DNA of 48,934 nt from Bacteroidota bacterium (GCA_029573495.1 JAKQEI010000109.1:1-48934), one strand, 5' to 3'; shown: positions 8,990-20,345, counted from the stretch's first letter. Program-made: numbers and translations. The notes: generated by a model not told the origin, from the letters alone.

Positions 8990-9106
8990 ATGAAGGTCAG
9001 GGCCTCCCTCAAACCACGCTCGGCGGATTGCAAGATCGTCCGCCGCAAAGGGCGTCTGTACATCATCAACAAGAAGAACCCGAAGTTCAAACAGCGTCAA
9101 GGCTGA
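8990..9106 (+). CDS. rpmJ: 50S ribosomal protein L36, zinc-ligand-free form
   Basis: This 38-residue gene is below common length cut-offs. It begins [20 protein letters not shown] and ends KFKQRQG, as L36 does. The classical C-C-C-H zinc site is lost: residue 11 is S, 14 is C, 27 is N and 33 is F, leaving one of four ligands. It is therefore the zinc-independent form. Position between infA and rpsM is canonical. Confidence 0.95.
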   Translation: MKVRASLKPRSADCKIVRRKGRLYIINKKNPKFKQRQG

Positions 9107-9119
9107 TAAACGCACGAGC

Positions 9120-9497
9120 ATGGCACGTATCGCAGGCATAGACCTACCAAAGAGCAAGCGCGGGGTGATCGGCCTCACGTACATCTATGGCATCGGCCGC
9201 AGCACCGCACTGGACATCCTGGTGAAGTGCGAGGTGGATCCCGAGACGAAGGTGGACGACTGGACCGACGATGAGCAGGGCCGCATCCGTCAGTACATCA
9301 CGGAACACGTGAAGACGGAAGGCGCGCTGCGGAGTGAGGTGCAGTTGAGCATCAAGCGCTTGGTGGACATCGGTAGCTACCGGGGCATCCGCCATCGTTC
9401 GGGCCTGCCCGTTCGCGGACAGCGCACCCGCACGAACAGCCGCACCCGGAAAGGCAAGCGGAAGACCGTGGCCAACAAGAAGAAAGCGACCAAGTAG
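9120..9497 (+). CDS. rpsM: 30S ribosomal protein S13
   Basis: S13 sits in the 30S head and forms intersubunit bridges with L5 and contacts P-site tRNA. The 125-residue product has [20 protein letters not shown] at its start, the GIGRSTA segment, the signature [20 protein letters not shown] and a lysine-rich tail. Its stop codon is followed directly by a perfect palindrome. Confidence 0.97.
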   Translation: MARIAGIDLPKSKRGVIGLTYIYGIGRSTALDILVKCEVDPETKVDDWTDDEQGRIRQYITEHVKTEGALRSEVQLSIKRLVDIGSYRGIRHRSGLPVRGQRTRTNSRTRKGKRKTVANKKKATK

Positions 9498-9517
9498 GGG
9501 CGAGGCATGCCTCGCCC
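9498..9517 (+). other. 20-bp perfect palindrome directly after rpsM
   Basis: The 20 bases after the rpsM TAG read identically on both strands (half-site GGGCGAGGCA). As RNA this could fold as a stem of about 8 bp with a 4-nt loop. No T tract follows and rpsK starts 46 nt on, so full termination is unlikely. It may act as an mRNA processing or stability element, an attenuator, or a dimeric protein site. Confidence 0.6.
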
Positions 9518-9562
9518 GGCTTGGGCGATGATGGTCAATTCCCCGACCAATAGAACACGACA

Positions 9563-9973
9563 ATGGCAAAGCAAGAAGGCAAGGGCGGCGGAGCCGCTGG
9601 TAAGAAGAAGAAGAAGAACGTGGTGGTGGAGGCCTACGGTCAGGCGCACATCCAAGCCACGTTCAACAACCTGATCATCAGTCTCACGAACAACAAAGGT
9701 GAGGTGATCAGCTGGTCCTCTGCTGGCAAGAACGGTTTCCGCGGCAGCAAGAAGAACACGCCTTACGCGGGACAGTTGAGCGCCGAGGAAGCCGCACGCG
9801 AAGCCCACGAACTCGGTCTCCGCAAGGTGAAGGTGTTCGTGAAAGGTCCTGGCGGCGGACGCGAGAGCGCCATCCGTGCGCTGCACAACAGCGGTGTCGA
9901 GGTGACCGAGATCATCGACATCACACCCATGCCTCACAACGGCTGCCGTCCACCCAAGAAGCGCCGCGTATAA
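9563..9973 (+). CDS. rpsK: 30S ribosomal protein S11
   Basis: S11 lies in the 30S platform near the mRNA exit. The 136-residue sequence has a lysine-rich start ([14 protein letters not shown]), the core [19 protein letters not shown] and [17 protein letters not shown], and the invariant end [18 protein letters not shown]. It is flanked by the two hairpin-containing spacers before and after it. Confidence 0.97.
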   Translation: MAKQEGKGGGAAGKKKKKNVVVEAYGQAHIQATFNNLIISLTNNKGEVISWSSAGKNGFRGSKKNTPYAGQLSAEEAAREAHELGLRKVKVFVKGPGGGRESAIRALHNSGVEVTEIIDITPMPHNGCRPPKKRRV

Positions 9974-9987
9974 ACCACTAACCCGTA

Positions 9988-10031
9988 GGAGCGCGAAGGA
10001 CGCGTGCTCCGTTGTTGGTGCCCGAGGCACC
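9988..10031 (+). other. Two adjacent hairpins in the rpsK-rpsD spacer
   Basis: The first stem pairs GGAGC (9988-9992) and GCG (9993-9995) with CGC (10001-10003) and GCTCC (10006-10010), with a 2-nt bulge. The second is a perfect GGTGCC-CGA-GGCACC stem (10017-10031) ending 13 nt before the rpsD ATG. Neither is followed by a T run. In Escherichia coli S4 represses the alpha operon through a leader structure near rpsM; whether these stems serve S4 here is untested inference. Confidence 0.5.
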
Positions 10032-10044
10032 CGAAAGAAAGACC

Positions 10045-10653
10045 ATGGCACGTTACACAGGACCCAAGACCCGGATCGCCCGCAAATTCCAGGAGGCGAT
10101 CTATGGCCCGGACAAGTGGATGGAGCGGAAGCCCCATGCCCCCGGACAGCACGGCCCCAATGCACGCCGTCGCAAGAAGGACAGCGAATACAGCAGTCAG
10201 CTTCGTGAGAAGCAGAAGGCCAAGTACACCTATGGCATCCTCGAGCGCCAGTTCGAGAAGATGTTCCACACGGCGGCGAGCAAGAAAGGCATCACCGGTG
10301 AGGTGCTGCTCCAATTGTGTGAATCGCGCCTGGACAATACGGTGTTCCGCTTGGGCATCGCTCCCACACGCCGTGCAGCCCGCCAGCTGGTGAGCCATGG
10401 CCACATCACTGTCGATGGTGCCGTGGTGAACGTACCGAGCTATGGCCTTCGTCCCGGGCAGAACGTATCCGTGCGCGAGCGCAGCCGCAGCCTGGAGACG
10501 ATCACCAACAGCGTCTCGGTGAGCAACCGTCGTTTCGACTGGCTGGAGTGGAATCCCCAGACCATGAGCGGCCGGTACATCGCCGCGCCGGAGCGCGCGC
10601 AGATCCCGGAGAACATCCGTGAGCAGCTCATCGTCGAACTGTACAGCAAGTAA
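10045..10653 (+). CDS. rpsD: 30S ribosomal protein S4
   Basis: S4 nucleates 30S assembly. With ATG at 10045 the product is 202 residues starting [15 protein letters not shown], the standard length. It has the S4 N-terminal domain and the S4 RNA-binding motif ([29 protein letters not shown]), and ends [10 protein letters not shown]. The N-terminal region lacks the zinc-binding cysteines of some S4 proteins. An upstream in-frame start at 10012 falls between the hairpins and adds a non-homologous leader, so I reject it. Confidence 0.97.
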   Translation: MARYTGPKTRIARKFQEAIYGPDKWMERKPHAPGQHGPNARRRKKDSEYSSQLREKQKAKYTYGILERQFEKMFHTAASKKGITGEVLLQLCESRLDNTVFRLGIAPTRRAARQLVSHGHITVDGAVVNVPSYGLRPGQNVSVRERSRSLETITNSVSVSNRRFDWLEWNPQTMSGRYIAAPERAQIPENIREQLIVELYSK

Positions 10654-10721
10654 GAAGCCCTTGCGGCGAGATCTGAGGAGGAGGAGGATAGACCAACCCA
10701 ACGAACAACGACCAAGCACAC

Positions 10722-11717
10722 ATGCCCATTCTCGAATTCCAGCGGCCCGACAAGGTCACGATGATCGAATCCGATGACAAGCGCGGAACCTTCGAGTTCC
10801 GTCCCTTGGAGCCGGGCTATGGCATCACCATCGGCAACGCCCTTCGCCGGATCCTGCTCAGCAGCCTCGAAGGCCACGCCATCACCGCCGTGCGGATAGA
10901 CGGCGTGGACCATGAGTTCAGCACCATCAAGGGCGTGATCGAGGACATGACGGAGATCGTGCTCAACCTGAAGCAGGTGCGTTTCCGTCGTCAGCTGGAC
11001 GACGTGAGCACCGAGAAGATCTCCTTCACGGTGACCGGCAAGGACAGTTTCACCGCCGGTGACATCGGCAAACACACCACCGGTTTCCAAGTATTGAACC
11101 CGGAACTGGTGATCGCCCACATGGAGAGCAGCGTGAAGCTTCACGTGGAGATCACCGTTGGCAAGGGCCGTGGCTATGTGCCCGCCGATGAGAACAAATC
11201 CGAGAGCGCGCCGATCGGGACCATTGCGATCGACAGCATCTTCACGCCGATCAAGAACGTGAAGTACACGGTGGAGAACACCCGCGTGGAGGAGAAGACG
11301 GACTACGAGAAGCTCAACATCGAGCTCGTTACCGATGGCAGCATCACGCCGAAGAACGCCCTGCAGGAAGCGGCGAAGATCCTGATCCATCACTTCATGC
11401 TGTTCAGCGATGAGCGTATCAGCCTGGACGTGGAGGAGCGCGCCACCGAGACCGCGGAGTTCGATGAGACCAGTCTCCACATGCGCCAGCTGTTGAAGAC
11501 CAAGCTCGTGGACATGGACCTGAGCGTGCGTGCACTGAACTGTTTGAAGGCCGCTGACATCGAGACCCTCGGTGACCTCGTATCCTTCAACAAGAACGAC
11601 CTCCTGAAGTTCCGCAACTTCGGGAAGAAGAGCCTCACCGAGCTGGAGGACCTGGTGGAGAACAAGGGCCTGAGCTTCGGGATGAACGTGAGCAAGTACA
11701 AACTGGACAAGGAGTGA
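10722..11717 (+). CDS. rpoA: DNA-directed RNA polymerase subunit alpha
   Basis: The alpha subunit dimerises to start RNA polymerase assembly. Residues 1-230 form the N-terminal domain ([20 protein letters not shown] is the signature), and the C-terminal domain (about 255-325) has the helix-hairpin-helix [20 protein letters not shown] and [15 protein letters not shown]. Length 331 is normal. The 68-nt spacer after rpsD is purine-rich with no clear stem. Confidence 0.98.
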   Translation: MPILEFQRPDKVTMIESDDKRGTFEFRPLEPGYGITIGNALRRILLSSLEGHAITAVRIDGVDHEFSTIKGVIEDMTEIVLNLKQVRFRRQLDDVSTEKISFTVTGKDSFTAGDIGKHTTGFQVLNPELVIAHMESSVKLHVEITVGKGRGYVPADENKSESAPIGTIAIDSIFTPIKNVKYTVENTRVEEKTDYEKLNIELVTDGSITPKNALQEAAKILIHHFMLFSDERISLDVEERATETAEFDETSLHMRQLLKTKLVDMDLSVRALNCLKAADIETLGDLVSFNKNDLLKFRNFGKKSLTELEDLVENKGLSFGMNVSKYKLDKE

Positions 11718-11757
11718 TCGTACGGGCGGATCCTGATCCACCCCAACGGATATTATC

Positions 11758-12261
11758 ATGAGACACGGTAACAAGAACAACGCGCTCGGCCGCAAGAAGG
11801 CCCACCGCGACGCGCTGCTGAGCAACCTCGCGGTGTCGCTGATCGACCACAAGCGCATCGAGACCACCCTTGCCAAGGCCAAGGCCCTGCGCCTCTTCGT
11901 GGAGCCCTTGATCACCAAGAGCAAGGAGGACACGACCCACAGCCGCCGGATGATCTTCAGCGAGTTGCAGAACAAGGAGGCCACGGCCGCCCTGTTCCGT
12001 GACGTGGCACCAAAGGTGGCCAGTCGTCCGGGTGGCTATACGCGCATCATCAAACTGGGGAATCGCCTGGGTGATGCAGCGGAGATGGCCATGATCGAGC
12101 TGGTGGACTTCAACACCACCTACACCAAGGAGAAGGCCGCAGGTACAGCGAAGAAGACGCGACGTACGCGCCGCACCAGTGCCAAGACCGCCGCACCGAA
12201 GGCCGATAAGGCGGAGGGTGGTGAGGTCGCCGAAGATGGCGGCGGGACGAAGAGCGAGTGA
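11758..12261 (+). CDS. rplQ: 50S ribosomal protein L17 with Ala/Lys-rich tail
   Basis: L17 lies near the exit tunnel. The family core is in residues 1-120: [20 protein letters not shown], then the [19 protein letters not shown] segment, [29 protein letters not shown]. Residues 121-167 are a charged alanine/lysine/threonine-rich extension ([19 protein letters not shown]) that the 127-residue Escherichia coli protein lacks; such tails are common in Bacteroidota. It closes the superoperon and is followed by a terminator. Confidence 0.97.
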   Translation: MRHGNKNNALGRKKAHRDALLSNLAVSLIDHKRIETTLAKAKALRLFVEPLITKSKEDTTHSRRMIFSELQNKEATAALFRDVAPKVASRPGGYTRIIKLGNRLGDAAEMAMIELVDFNTTYTKEKAAGTAKKTRRTRRTSAKTAAPKADKAEGGEVAEDGGGTKSE

Positions 12262-12282
12262 TCGTGGTCCGAACAACTCATG

Positions 12283-12312
12283 AAAGGGCGCCACATGGCG
12301 CCCTTTCTTTTA
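12283..12312 (+). terminator. Intrinsic terminator of the ribosomal superoperon
   Basis: A perfect 10-bp stem (AAAGGGCGCC, loop ACAT, GGCGCCCTTT) is followed by CTTTT. It starts 21 nt after the rplQ stop and ends just before the stop codon of the convergent gene on the other strand. The A-run in the 5' arm also gives a short T run on the minus strand, so it may serve both directions. Confidence 0.9.
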
Positions 12313-13347
12313 TCAGCGACGAACGAAGGCGCAGCACGCGGGCACGATCACCAGTGGGATCAGGGGCACCAGGAACCGGCCGCTCCATTCGTCGTGCGTG
12401 AGCCCGATGAGGATGGTGTTCACCAGGAGGATGGCGAAGAGGGAACCCAGGCGCTCGTCGTTCCGTGAGCGCCACAGTCCGATCAATGCCAGCGGGTAGA
12501 GCAGATAGAACGACCCGTTCACCACATTGTGGGCCACGGAGAAGTAGGGGCGGCTCAGCGTGAACAGTGAGACGGCACGTTTCCATGTGATCCCGGCCCA
12601 TTCGCGCACCCCGACCTGCTGCAGCAGATAGCGCTGGGCATCGAGGATGGTGGCACCGTCGAAACCGGAGGCATCGATCCCACCTACCCCGGCGATCACC
12701 TGACCAGCAGCAATGGGTTCCAGTTGCGGTGCTGCGATCCGTGGGACCGCGATCACAGCGCCGAGCAGGAACGCCACCGCGGCCACACGCATGCTCACCC
12801 TTGTCATGGCCGGCCTCGGAACGGTCCATTTCCAGAGCAAGGCCGGAACAACGAACATGACCCCGACCGGGCGGATCAATAGGATGAAGGCGCCAAGAAC
12901 GGCGGTCATGGAATAGTTGCGCGGCCCCCGCTCCAAGCGCTCGAGGAAGAGCACGCTCATACAGAGGAAGAAATGTTCGGTGTAGAGCGCCAGGGTCCAG
13001 CTCTGGATCAGCGGGCAGAGAAGCAGCAGTGCGGAGGACAGGCCACCCAGCATGCGCGAGCCACTGATGCGAACCGTGAGCCTCCCGAGGGCTAGCGCCG
13101 CGAAGATCCCCAGTAACACCTGGGCAAGGATGGCCAGCTGCGGAAGACCGACCGCCACAAAGGGCAGGAGGAATAGGACGTATCCGGCGTACTTCAGGTA
13201 GTTCCCGGTAAGGTCGCTGAGGTCACCCTGCAGGACGGCCTCGGCACAACCGATGTATTTAGCCGCTTCCTTATCATCCAGTATCCCTTGATGCACGAAC
13301 AGGACACCGAGGAGCACCAGGTGCAGAACGAGGATCAGCCAGCGCAT
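12313..13347 (-). CDS. Multi-pass membrane protein, GT-C glycosyltransferase-like
   Basis: A 344-residue protein with about nine to ten hydrophobic helices and few charges. The first periplasmic loop carries an acidic motif (ILDDKEAAKYIGCAEAVL) followed by KYAGYVLFLLPF, the layout seen in lipid-linked-sugar transferases of the GT-C/PMT fold, where an early Asp is catalytic. Substrate cannot be read from sequence. I chose ATG 13347 (MRWLILVLHLVLLG); the open frame extends to a TTG at 13398 inside the predicted -7 box, and a GTG at 13389 is also possible. It is inserted between rplQ and carA, which many Flavobacteriales have side by side. Confidence 0.75.
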   Translation of the reverse strand: MRWLILVLHLVLLGVLFVHQGILDDKEAAKYIGCAEAVLQGDLSDLTGNYLKYAGYVLFLLPFVAVGLPQLAILAQVLLGIFAALALGRLTVRISGSRMLGGLSSALLLLCPLIQSWTLALYTEHFFLCMSVLFLERLERGPRNYSMTAVLGAFILLIRPVGVMFVVPALLWKWTVPRPAMTRVSMRVAAVAFLLGAVIAVPRIAAPQLEPIAAGQVIAGVGGIDASGFDGATILDAQRYLLQQVGVREWAGITWKRAVSLFTLSRPYFSVAHNVVNGSFYLLYPLALIGLWRSRNDERLGSLFAILLVNTILIGLTHDEWSGRFLVPLIPLVIVPACCAFVRR

Positions 13348-13395
13348 AGCGGGATGCTCAAGCCTTGCCAGCAACAGGGAGAAGCGCACGATGCC

Positions 13396-13403
13396 CAAAA
13401 GTA
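13396..13403 (-). promoter_or_regulatory. -7 box for the GT-C-like gene
   Basis: On the minus strand the sequence is TACTTTTG, matching the Bacteroidota TAnnTTTG element. It lies 48 nt before ATG 13347. No clear TTG -33 element at the usual distance is visible. Confidence 0.5.
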
Positions 13404-13461
13404 GCGGGGCGTTATCAACACCTGTGGACGATCCACGCCGGTGCGTTCCACCGGGGCCGGG

Positions 13462-13469
13462 TATCTTTG
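13462..13469 (+). promoter_or_regulatory. -7 box for carA-eno
   Basis: TATCTTTG matches TAnnTTTG and lies 16 nt before the carA ATG at 13486. Because transcription would begin downstream of it, the longer in-frame GTG at 13441 cannot be used from this promoter. It is divergent from the box at 13396-13403. Confidence 0.6.
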
Positions 13470-13485
13470 CGCAACCTTCGACCGA

Positions 13486-15922
<2,437 letters not shown>

Positions 15923-15970
15923 ACCGTTCGGTGCGTCAGATCATCGACCGGCTGCTCTTTCGTAGACCGG

Positions 15971-17830
15971 TCATTGGCTCAGGCCCAGGTATTGGTCCAG
16001 CAACACCTGTTCCAGTGCTTTCCCGTTCAGCAGGTGCTCCGCATCAGCGACACGGCTGCGCGCCGTATCCCTTCGCTGCAACAACTGGCCGGAGAGGTTG
16101 TCGTAGACCAGGCATTGCCCGGTATCCGCTATGCCGAAGCCGTCGTCGAAGGTCCAGAACGCGAAATGAGGGATGGTCGGGTCGAAGAGGTCTTTGCTCC
16201 AGAGTGAGCGGATGCCGGGCAGCCCAAGCTGTGCCAGCAAGGTGGCGGCAAGATCGACGTGTGTGCCGAAGGTGTTGTTGGTGGTCCCACGCAGATCGGG
16301 CTTCAACGCACCGCCTGTGATGAGCAACGGGATCCGGTGGCGCTCCGCAGAGTAGTTCCCCCGGTTGTGCGGGAGGTAGTGGCCGTGGTCCGCAACGATG
16401 ATCACGAGCGTGCTGTCGTACCACGATTGTTGCCCACACGCGGTGATGAAGGCTGCGAGCGTGCGGTCCGTGTAATGCACACTGTTCCGGTATTGCTGGG
16501 GTTGGTCCTTTCCCCGGAACCCTTCGTCCACCGGCACATCGAAAGGTTCATGGCTCGTACTGGTCATCACCGTGTGGAAGAACGGTCCATTGGCATCGCG
16601 CGTATCCTCGACATGGAAGGCGAACAACTCCTCGTCGTAAGCCCCCCAGGGCGTTCGGCGCTTGATGGGAAAGGAGTGCTCATCATGCACCCTGTCGAAG
16701 CCCATGGCCTCGAGGTACGCACGTGTGTTCGCGAAGGCTACGTCACCCGCGTAGTAATATGTGGACCGATAACCTGCGGAATCCAGCAGGTTCACCAAGC
16801 TGGGTAGCCGGTCGAACTTGCCATACTGCCGGATGATCGTGGTCTTGGGCTGGGAGGGGAAGCTGCTTATCGTGGCGCACAATCCTTGTTCCGTTCGGAA
16901 GCCGGTGCTGTAGAAGTTGGTGAACAGCAGGCCGTCCTCGGCCAGTCGGTCAAATCCAGGTGTCACACCACTATCGCCGCCAAGCACCCCCACGACATCA
17001 GCGGTCCAGCTTTCAAGCAGGATGAGCATGATGTTCGGCCGCTGCACGGTCGAGATCCTTTGCGCGGGGCCAAGGCTGGCCTGGTGCACGGCGTTGAACC
17101 GCTGTTCAGCTTCCGTGGCGGACATGAAGCGATAGGGGTTCGTCCCGATCTCAGGTGGTTCGGCCAGCAGCACGATCACGTTCCAGGTGCCGTTGAGCGC
17201 GCCCAGGTTAAGGACCGGGTGGGCGCAGTAGTAGGACCAGCTCCGATCGATGGGGAAGGGTTGCGTTCCACCGCGCATGCCGATCAGCATGGCAAGGGGC
17301 AGAAGAACAGGCGCCGCGAAGCGCTGCCATTTCCTGGTCGCCAGAAAGGACCGATCGTGGTCGATCCGGAAGAGCACGAGCAATGCAACGGCGCATTGAG
17401 CTAGGAAGATGACGGTCAGCTGTGCCACAGGTGCTCCTGCCACCGCATGCATCGCTTCCTCGGGATAGGCGAGGTAGGACAGCGCCTTGTGGTTCACCTT
17501 GGTGCCCCAGGCGGTGAACAAGGCGATGTCGCATACGTTGATGAAGCAGGTGAGGACGACCAGGGTGGCAGTGATCGGCCTCAAGGCACGGCGCACGCCC
17601 TTGATCTCACGGAACAGAAGGGTGATCCCCAGGAGACCGATCGGAAGGACCAGGTAGCATGCCGTGGACAGGTCCATGGGCAAGGCGCGCCGGAAGCCTT
17701 GCCACAACGTCGCATCCGGGATACCGGCCAGGCGGGTGGTGTCGAAGAAGATGAAGCACGCCTGTTGCACCAGGAAGAGTCCCACCCAGAAAAGGACGAG
17801 CTTGAGCAGGAAAGAGGCCAGGTCACGCAT
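15971..17830 (-). CDS. LTA-synthase-family membrane sulfatase/phosphotransferase
   Basis: A 619-residue inner-membrane protein with about five N-terminal transmembrane helices (residues 1-180) and a periplasmic alkaline-phosphatase-like domain. The domain shows NIMLILLESWTADVVG (first metal Asp/Glu site), RTEQGLCA with the probable nucleophile Thr, TSTSHEPF, and ADHGHYLPHNRG with the second metal site and GTHVDLAATLL. In Gram-negatives such enzymes move phosphoglycerol or phosphoethanolamine onto envelope glycans or lipids; the substrate here is unknown. It is 45 nt downstream of the M1 peptidase on the same strand. A degenerate box GACCTTCG lies 8 nt before its ATG. Confidence 0.85.
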   Translation of the reverse strand: MRDLASFLLKLVLFWVGLFLVQQACFIFFDTTRLAGIPDATLWQGFRRALPMDLSTACYLVLPIGLLGITLLFREIKGVRRALRPITATLVVLTCFINVCDIALFTAWGTKVNHKALSYLAYPEEAMHAVAGAPVAQLTVIFLAQCAVALLVLFRIDHDRSFLATRKWQRFAAPVLLPLAMLIGMRGGTQPFPIDRSWSYYCAHPVLNLGALNGTWNVIVLLAEPPEIGTNPYRFMSATEAEQRFNAVHQASLGPAQRISTVQRPNIMLILLESWTADVVGVLGGDSGVTPGFDRLAEDGLLFTNFYSTGFRTEQGLCATISSFPSQPKTTIIRQYGKFDRLPSLVNLLDSAGYRSTYYYAGDVAFANTRAYLEAMGFDRVHDEHSFPIKRRTPWGAYDEELFAFHVEDTRDANGPFFHTVMTSTSHEPFDVPVDEGFRGKDQPQQYRNSVHYTDRTLAAFITACGQQSWYDSTLVIIVADHGHYLPHNRGNYSAERHRIPLLITGGALKPDLRGTTNNTFGTHVDLAATLLAQLGLPGIRSLWSKDLFDPTIPHFAFWTFDDGFGIADTGQCLVYDNLSGQLLQRRDTARSRVADAEHLLNGKALEQVLLDQYLGLSQ

Positions 17831-17875
17831 CGGCCGGACGAAGGTCGTTCAAGAGGACGATGGACACATGGTATC

Positions 17876-20296
17876 TCAACGGGCGATGACCACGCTGCCG
17901 ATGTGGACATCGGGCTTGGTGCCGGTGGAGAGGACGATGGAATAGCGGCCAGCGGCGATATCCTCGGTCAACATCGTAAGCTGTTGGCTCTGCAGGACTC
18001 CAGAGCGCACGATCCTGCCACGGCCATCGATCAAGCGTATGGAGCCGCCCGGGTTCACCACATCCGTTCGGATGGTGATCGATGTGGTCGCCGGATTGGG
18101 TCCGATGTGCCATGATCCGGTGGTCTGGTGACCATGGATGCCGACCGGGCTTGTCCGCCAGGCCAGAACATATTCGCCGGTGGCAAGGCTGTCGAGGTCC
18201 ATCCGGCCGAAACCATCGGTGGCCGATCCCATGGTGAATACCAGGTCACTCCACTTCACCCAAGGTGCATCCGGGCCATGGCGGTGCAACAGGACGAGGC
18301 TGTCCTCGTGGAAGGCAACACCCAATGTGTCATGAAGAAGGCCTGGGTCAAGGGTGTTGAGGTTGTTGCGGCCATCGAAGAAGAGGCGACCACTGAAGCG
18401 TTGTGGATCGGTCCAGTCACCCGTGAATCGCCAGTATCGGTCAGGGGAAATGACGTAAGCGAAGGGTTCGACGAAGGTCCCTTCATCGGCGGGCACCCAG
18501 TACTGTTCCATGCGCATGAGCGTTGCCGGACCGGTGCGCGGGCGCAATTCGAAGTTCGCTGGCGTGGAGTTGATGGCGACGGTATTCGTCACCATGTGGG
18601 TGCTGCCCGTGAATCCAAGCGAGAGACGGTCATCGTCGTTCAGCCAGATGAAGGCGGGTTCAAAGGGGATGGTCAGGCTCACCTCCGTGCTCGTTCCTCC
18701 GACCAGGATGGTATCCCGGAGAATGTTGGTGGTATCCGTTCCGACGACCGCAACGGTTAGCGGCACCGAGGTATAGGGCTGTGCGGGCCCGAACTGCTTC
18801 TGCCCCAGGGTGAGCTGGATGACCCATGCATCCTCCGTTGGTGTCACCGTCTGTGCATCGATCTCGAAGGCCGCCCAGCCGGGCTGCAGGATCCAGTCCG
18901 TGAAGAAGGAGGTGAGGTCGATACCACTGGTCATGCTCAGATGATCCCGGAGGATCCCGGTGTTCACGGGTTGGAACGCATAGGTCCCCAGGAAGCTCGT
19001 CAATCCATCGAAGAAGGCCTGATCCCCAACATAGCTGCGAAGGCTATGCAACACATCCGCACCTTTGTTGTAGGTGGTGGTGCCATAGGTCCAGGTCTGG
19101 GGCATATCGCCCAAGGCCCACCAGCCTTCATCCACAAGGTGTGCGCGTTGTACCATGCTCCGGTGATTGGAGCGGACTTCGGACATGTACCGTGACCGCC
19201 CGTATACTTGTTCCAGAAAGAGGTAGCTCAGGTACTCGGCGAAGCCTTCGTTGATGTACATCTCCTCGGCACGCTCGCAGGTCACGAGATCGCCGAACCA
19301 GTGATGGGCCAGTTCATGCGCCATGGTCGTCTCATAGGACAGGGATCCATCGGCGATGGAAGAAGGATAATGGATGCTGGTACTATGTTCCATGGCACCC
19401 ACTGGGGTGAGCACATATCCCACCTTCTCCCATCGATAGGGTCCGAACCGGTCCTCGAAATGCGCGAAGGCGTCGGCCAGGTGTATGAAGGAGGCGCGCA
19501 TATCGGAGGTGTCGCCAGCGGAAGCGATGAGCTCAACGGGCACAGTGCCGCCCATGATGCTGGGCAGGGTGTCGCGGGCCACGGTGTAGTTCGCCGCCGC
19601 GACGGATACCAGGTAAGCGGGCATGCTTCCCTGACAGGACCAGTGGTTGATGAGGGTGTCACCGCCCAAGGCGATCCGCTCGACAAGGGAGCCGTTGCAC
19701 CAGGCCTTCTTGCCCCCGGCCGTGCGAATGAAGAATTCGTAGGTGCTCCGTTCCACGAAGTCGTCCAGGCAGGGGAACCAGGTTCGTCCGTATGAGTGTG
19801 GCACACTTTCGAAGGCCACGCCGAGGTTGTAGATGAGCGAGGTGTTGGTATAGAAGCCGCCGAAACCGCTCGGATCGGTCACCGGGTCACCGCCATAGTG
19901 GACCGTGAACACCACCGTGTCGACGATGTTCAGGGGGACATCGGGTGTCAGCGTGAGCAGGAAGCCGTCCTGTGCGTGGCTCCAGGTCACTCCCTGACCC
20001 GTCACCGAATCGGTCGCGAGTCCTTCCAGGTTCAGGTCGAAACTCTCCAAGCCATCCATGCGAGGAACGGCCGTGATGGTGCACGCCCCACGGATCAGAC
20101 TGCCCAGGGTCAGGTCCAAGGTGATCCGTTGGTGCAGGATGTCTATCGGGGCAGGGGAGACGCTCCTCTGCTTGGTCGCTACTGGTCGGCGCCCCCCCTG
20201 CTTGGACTCCGCGCAGCTCCGTTGCGCCGTCACACGTTCGCTCGTAACGGATAGGAGGACGGTCAATAGGAGGATGGACCCACGGAATGTGATCAT
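17876..20296 (-). CDS. Secreted M1-family aminopeptidase with type A T9SS sorting domain
   Basis: An 806-residue zinc peptidase predicted to be exported through Sec and then T9SS to the cell surface or medium. ATG 20296 gives a clear signal peptide (MITFRGSILLLTVLLSV...VTAQ). The M1 core has GAMEHSTSIHYP (variant of GAMEN), the zinc site HELAHHWFGD near residue 327 with the distal E in INEGFAEY, and a later alpha/beta region. The last ~80 residues (HIGPNPATTSITI...GRYSIVL) are a type A sorting domain. The longer start at 20317 lies upstream of the -7 box at 20300-20307 and is rejected. It is probably co-transcribed with the sulfatase. Confidence 0.9.
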   Translation of the reverse strand: MITFRGSILLLTVLLSVTSERVTAQRSCAESKQGGRRPVATKQRSVSPAPIDILHQRITLDLTLGSLIRGACTITAVPRMDGLESFDLNLEGLATDSVTGQGVTWSHAQDGFLLTLTPDVPLNIVDTVVFTVHYGGDPVTDPSGFGGFYTNTSLIYNLGVAFESVPHSYGRTWFPCLDDFVERSTYEFFIRTAGGKKAWCNGSLVERIALGGDTLINHWSCQGSMPAYLVSVAAANYTVARDTLPSIMGGTVPVELIASAGDTSDMRASFIHLADAFAHFEDRFGPYRWEKVGYVLTPVGAMEHSTSIHYPSSIADGSLSYETTMAHELAHHWFGDLVTCERAEEMYINEGFAEYLSYLFLEQVYGRSRYMSEVRSNHRSMVQRAHLVDEGWWALGDMPQTWTYGTTTYNKGADVLHSLRSYVGDQAFFDGLTSFLGTYAFQPVNTGILRDHLSMTSGIDLTSFFTDWILQPGWAAFEIDAQTVTPTEDAWVIQLTLGQKQFGPAQPYTSVPLTVAVVGTDTTNILRDTILVGGTSTEVSLTIPFEPAFIWLNDDDRLSLGFTGSTHMVTNTVAINSTPANFELRPRTGPATLMRMEQYWVPADEGTFVEPFAYVISPDRYWRFTGDWTDPQRFSGRLFFDGRNNLNTLDPGLLHDTLGVAFHEDSLVLLHRHGPDAPWVKWSDLVFTMGSATDGFGRMDLDSLATGEYVLAWRTSPVGIHGHQTTGSWHIGPNPATTSITIRTDVVNPGGSIRLIDGRGRIVRSGVLQSQQLTMLTEDIAAGRYSIVLSTGTKPDVHIGSVVIAR

Positions 20297-20299
20297 GTT

Positions 20300-20307
20300 C
20301 AAAGGTA
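20300..20307 (-). promoter_or_regulatory. -7 box lying 3 nt before the aminopeptidase start
   Basis: TACCTTTG on the minus strand is a perfect TAnnTTTG match, separated by only AAC from the ATG at 20296. Transcription from it would start at or inside the start codon, suggesting a leaderless or near-leaderless mRNA. Confidence 0.6.
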
Positions 20308-20345
20308 GAAGCGACATCCGTCATGACATGGGACCTCTGGATCCC

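Noticed and set aside
11728..11739. GGATC-CT-GATCC inverted repeat in the rpoA-rplQ spacer
   Set aside because: Only a 4-bp stem can form once a minimal loop is allowed.
10440..11984. 514-residue minus-strand open frame opposite rpsD, rpoA and rplQ
   Set aside because: Shadow of three certain genes.
15923..15970. Possible terminator between eno and the sulfatase gene (GACCGG...CCGGTC, 15-nt loop)
   Set aside because: Long loop, short stem and no T run; too weak to annotate.
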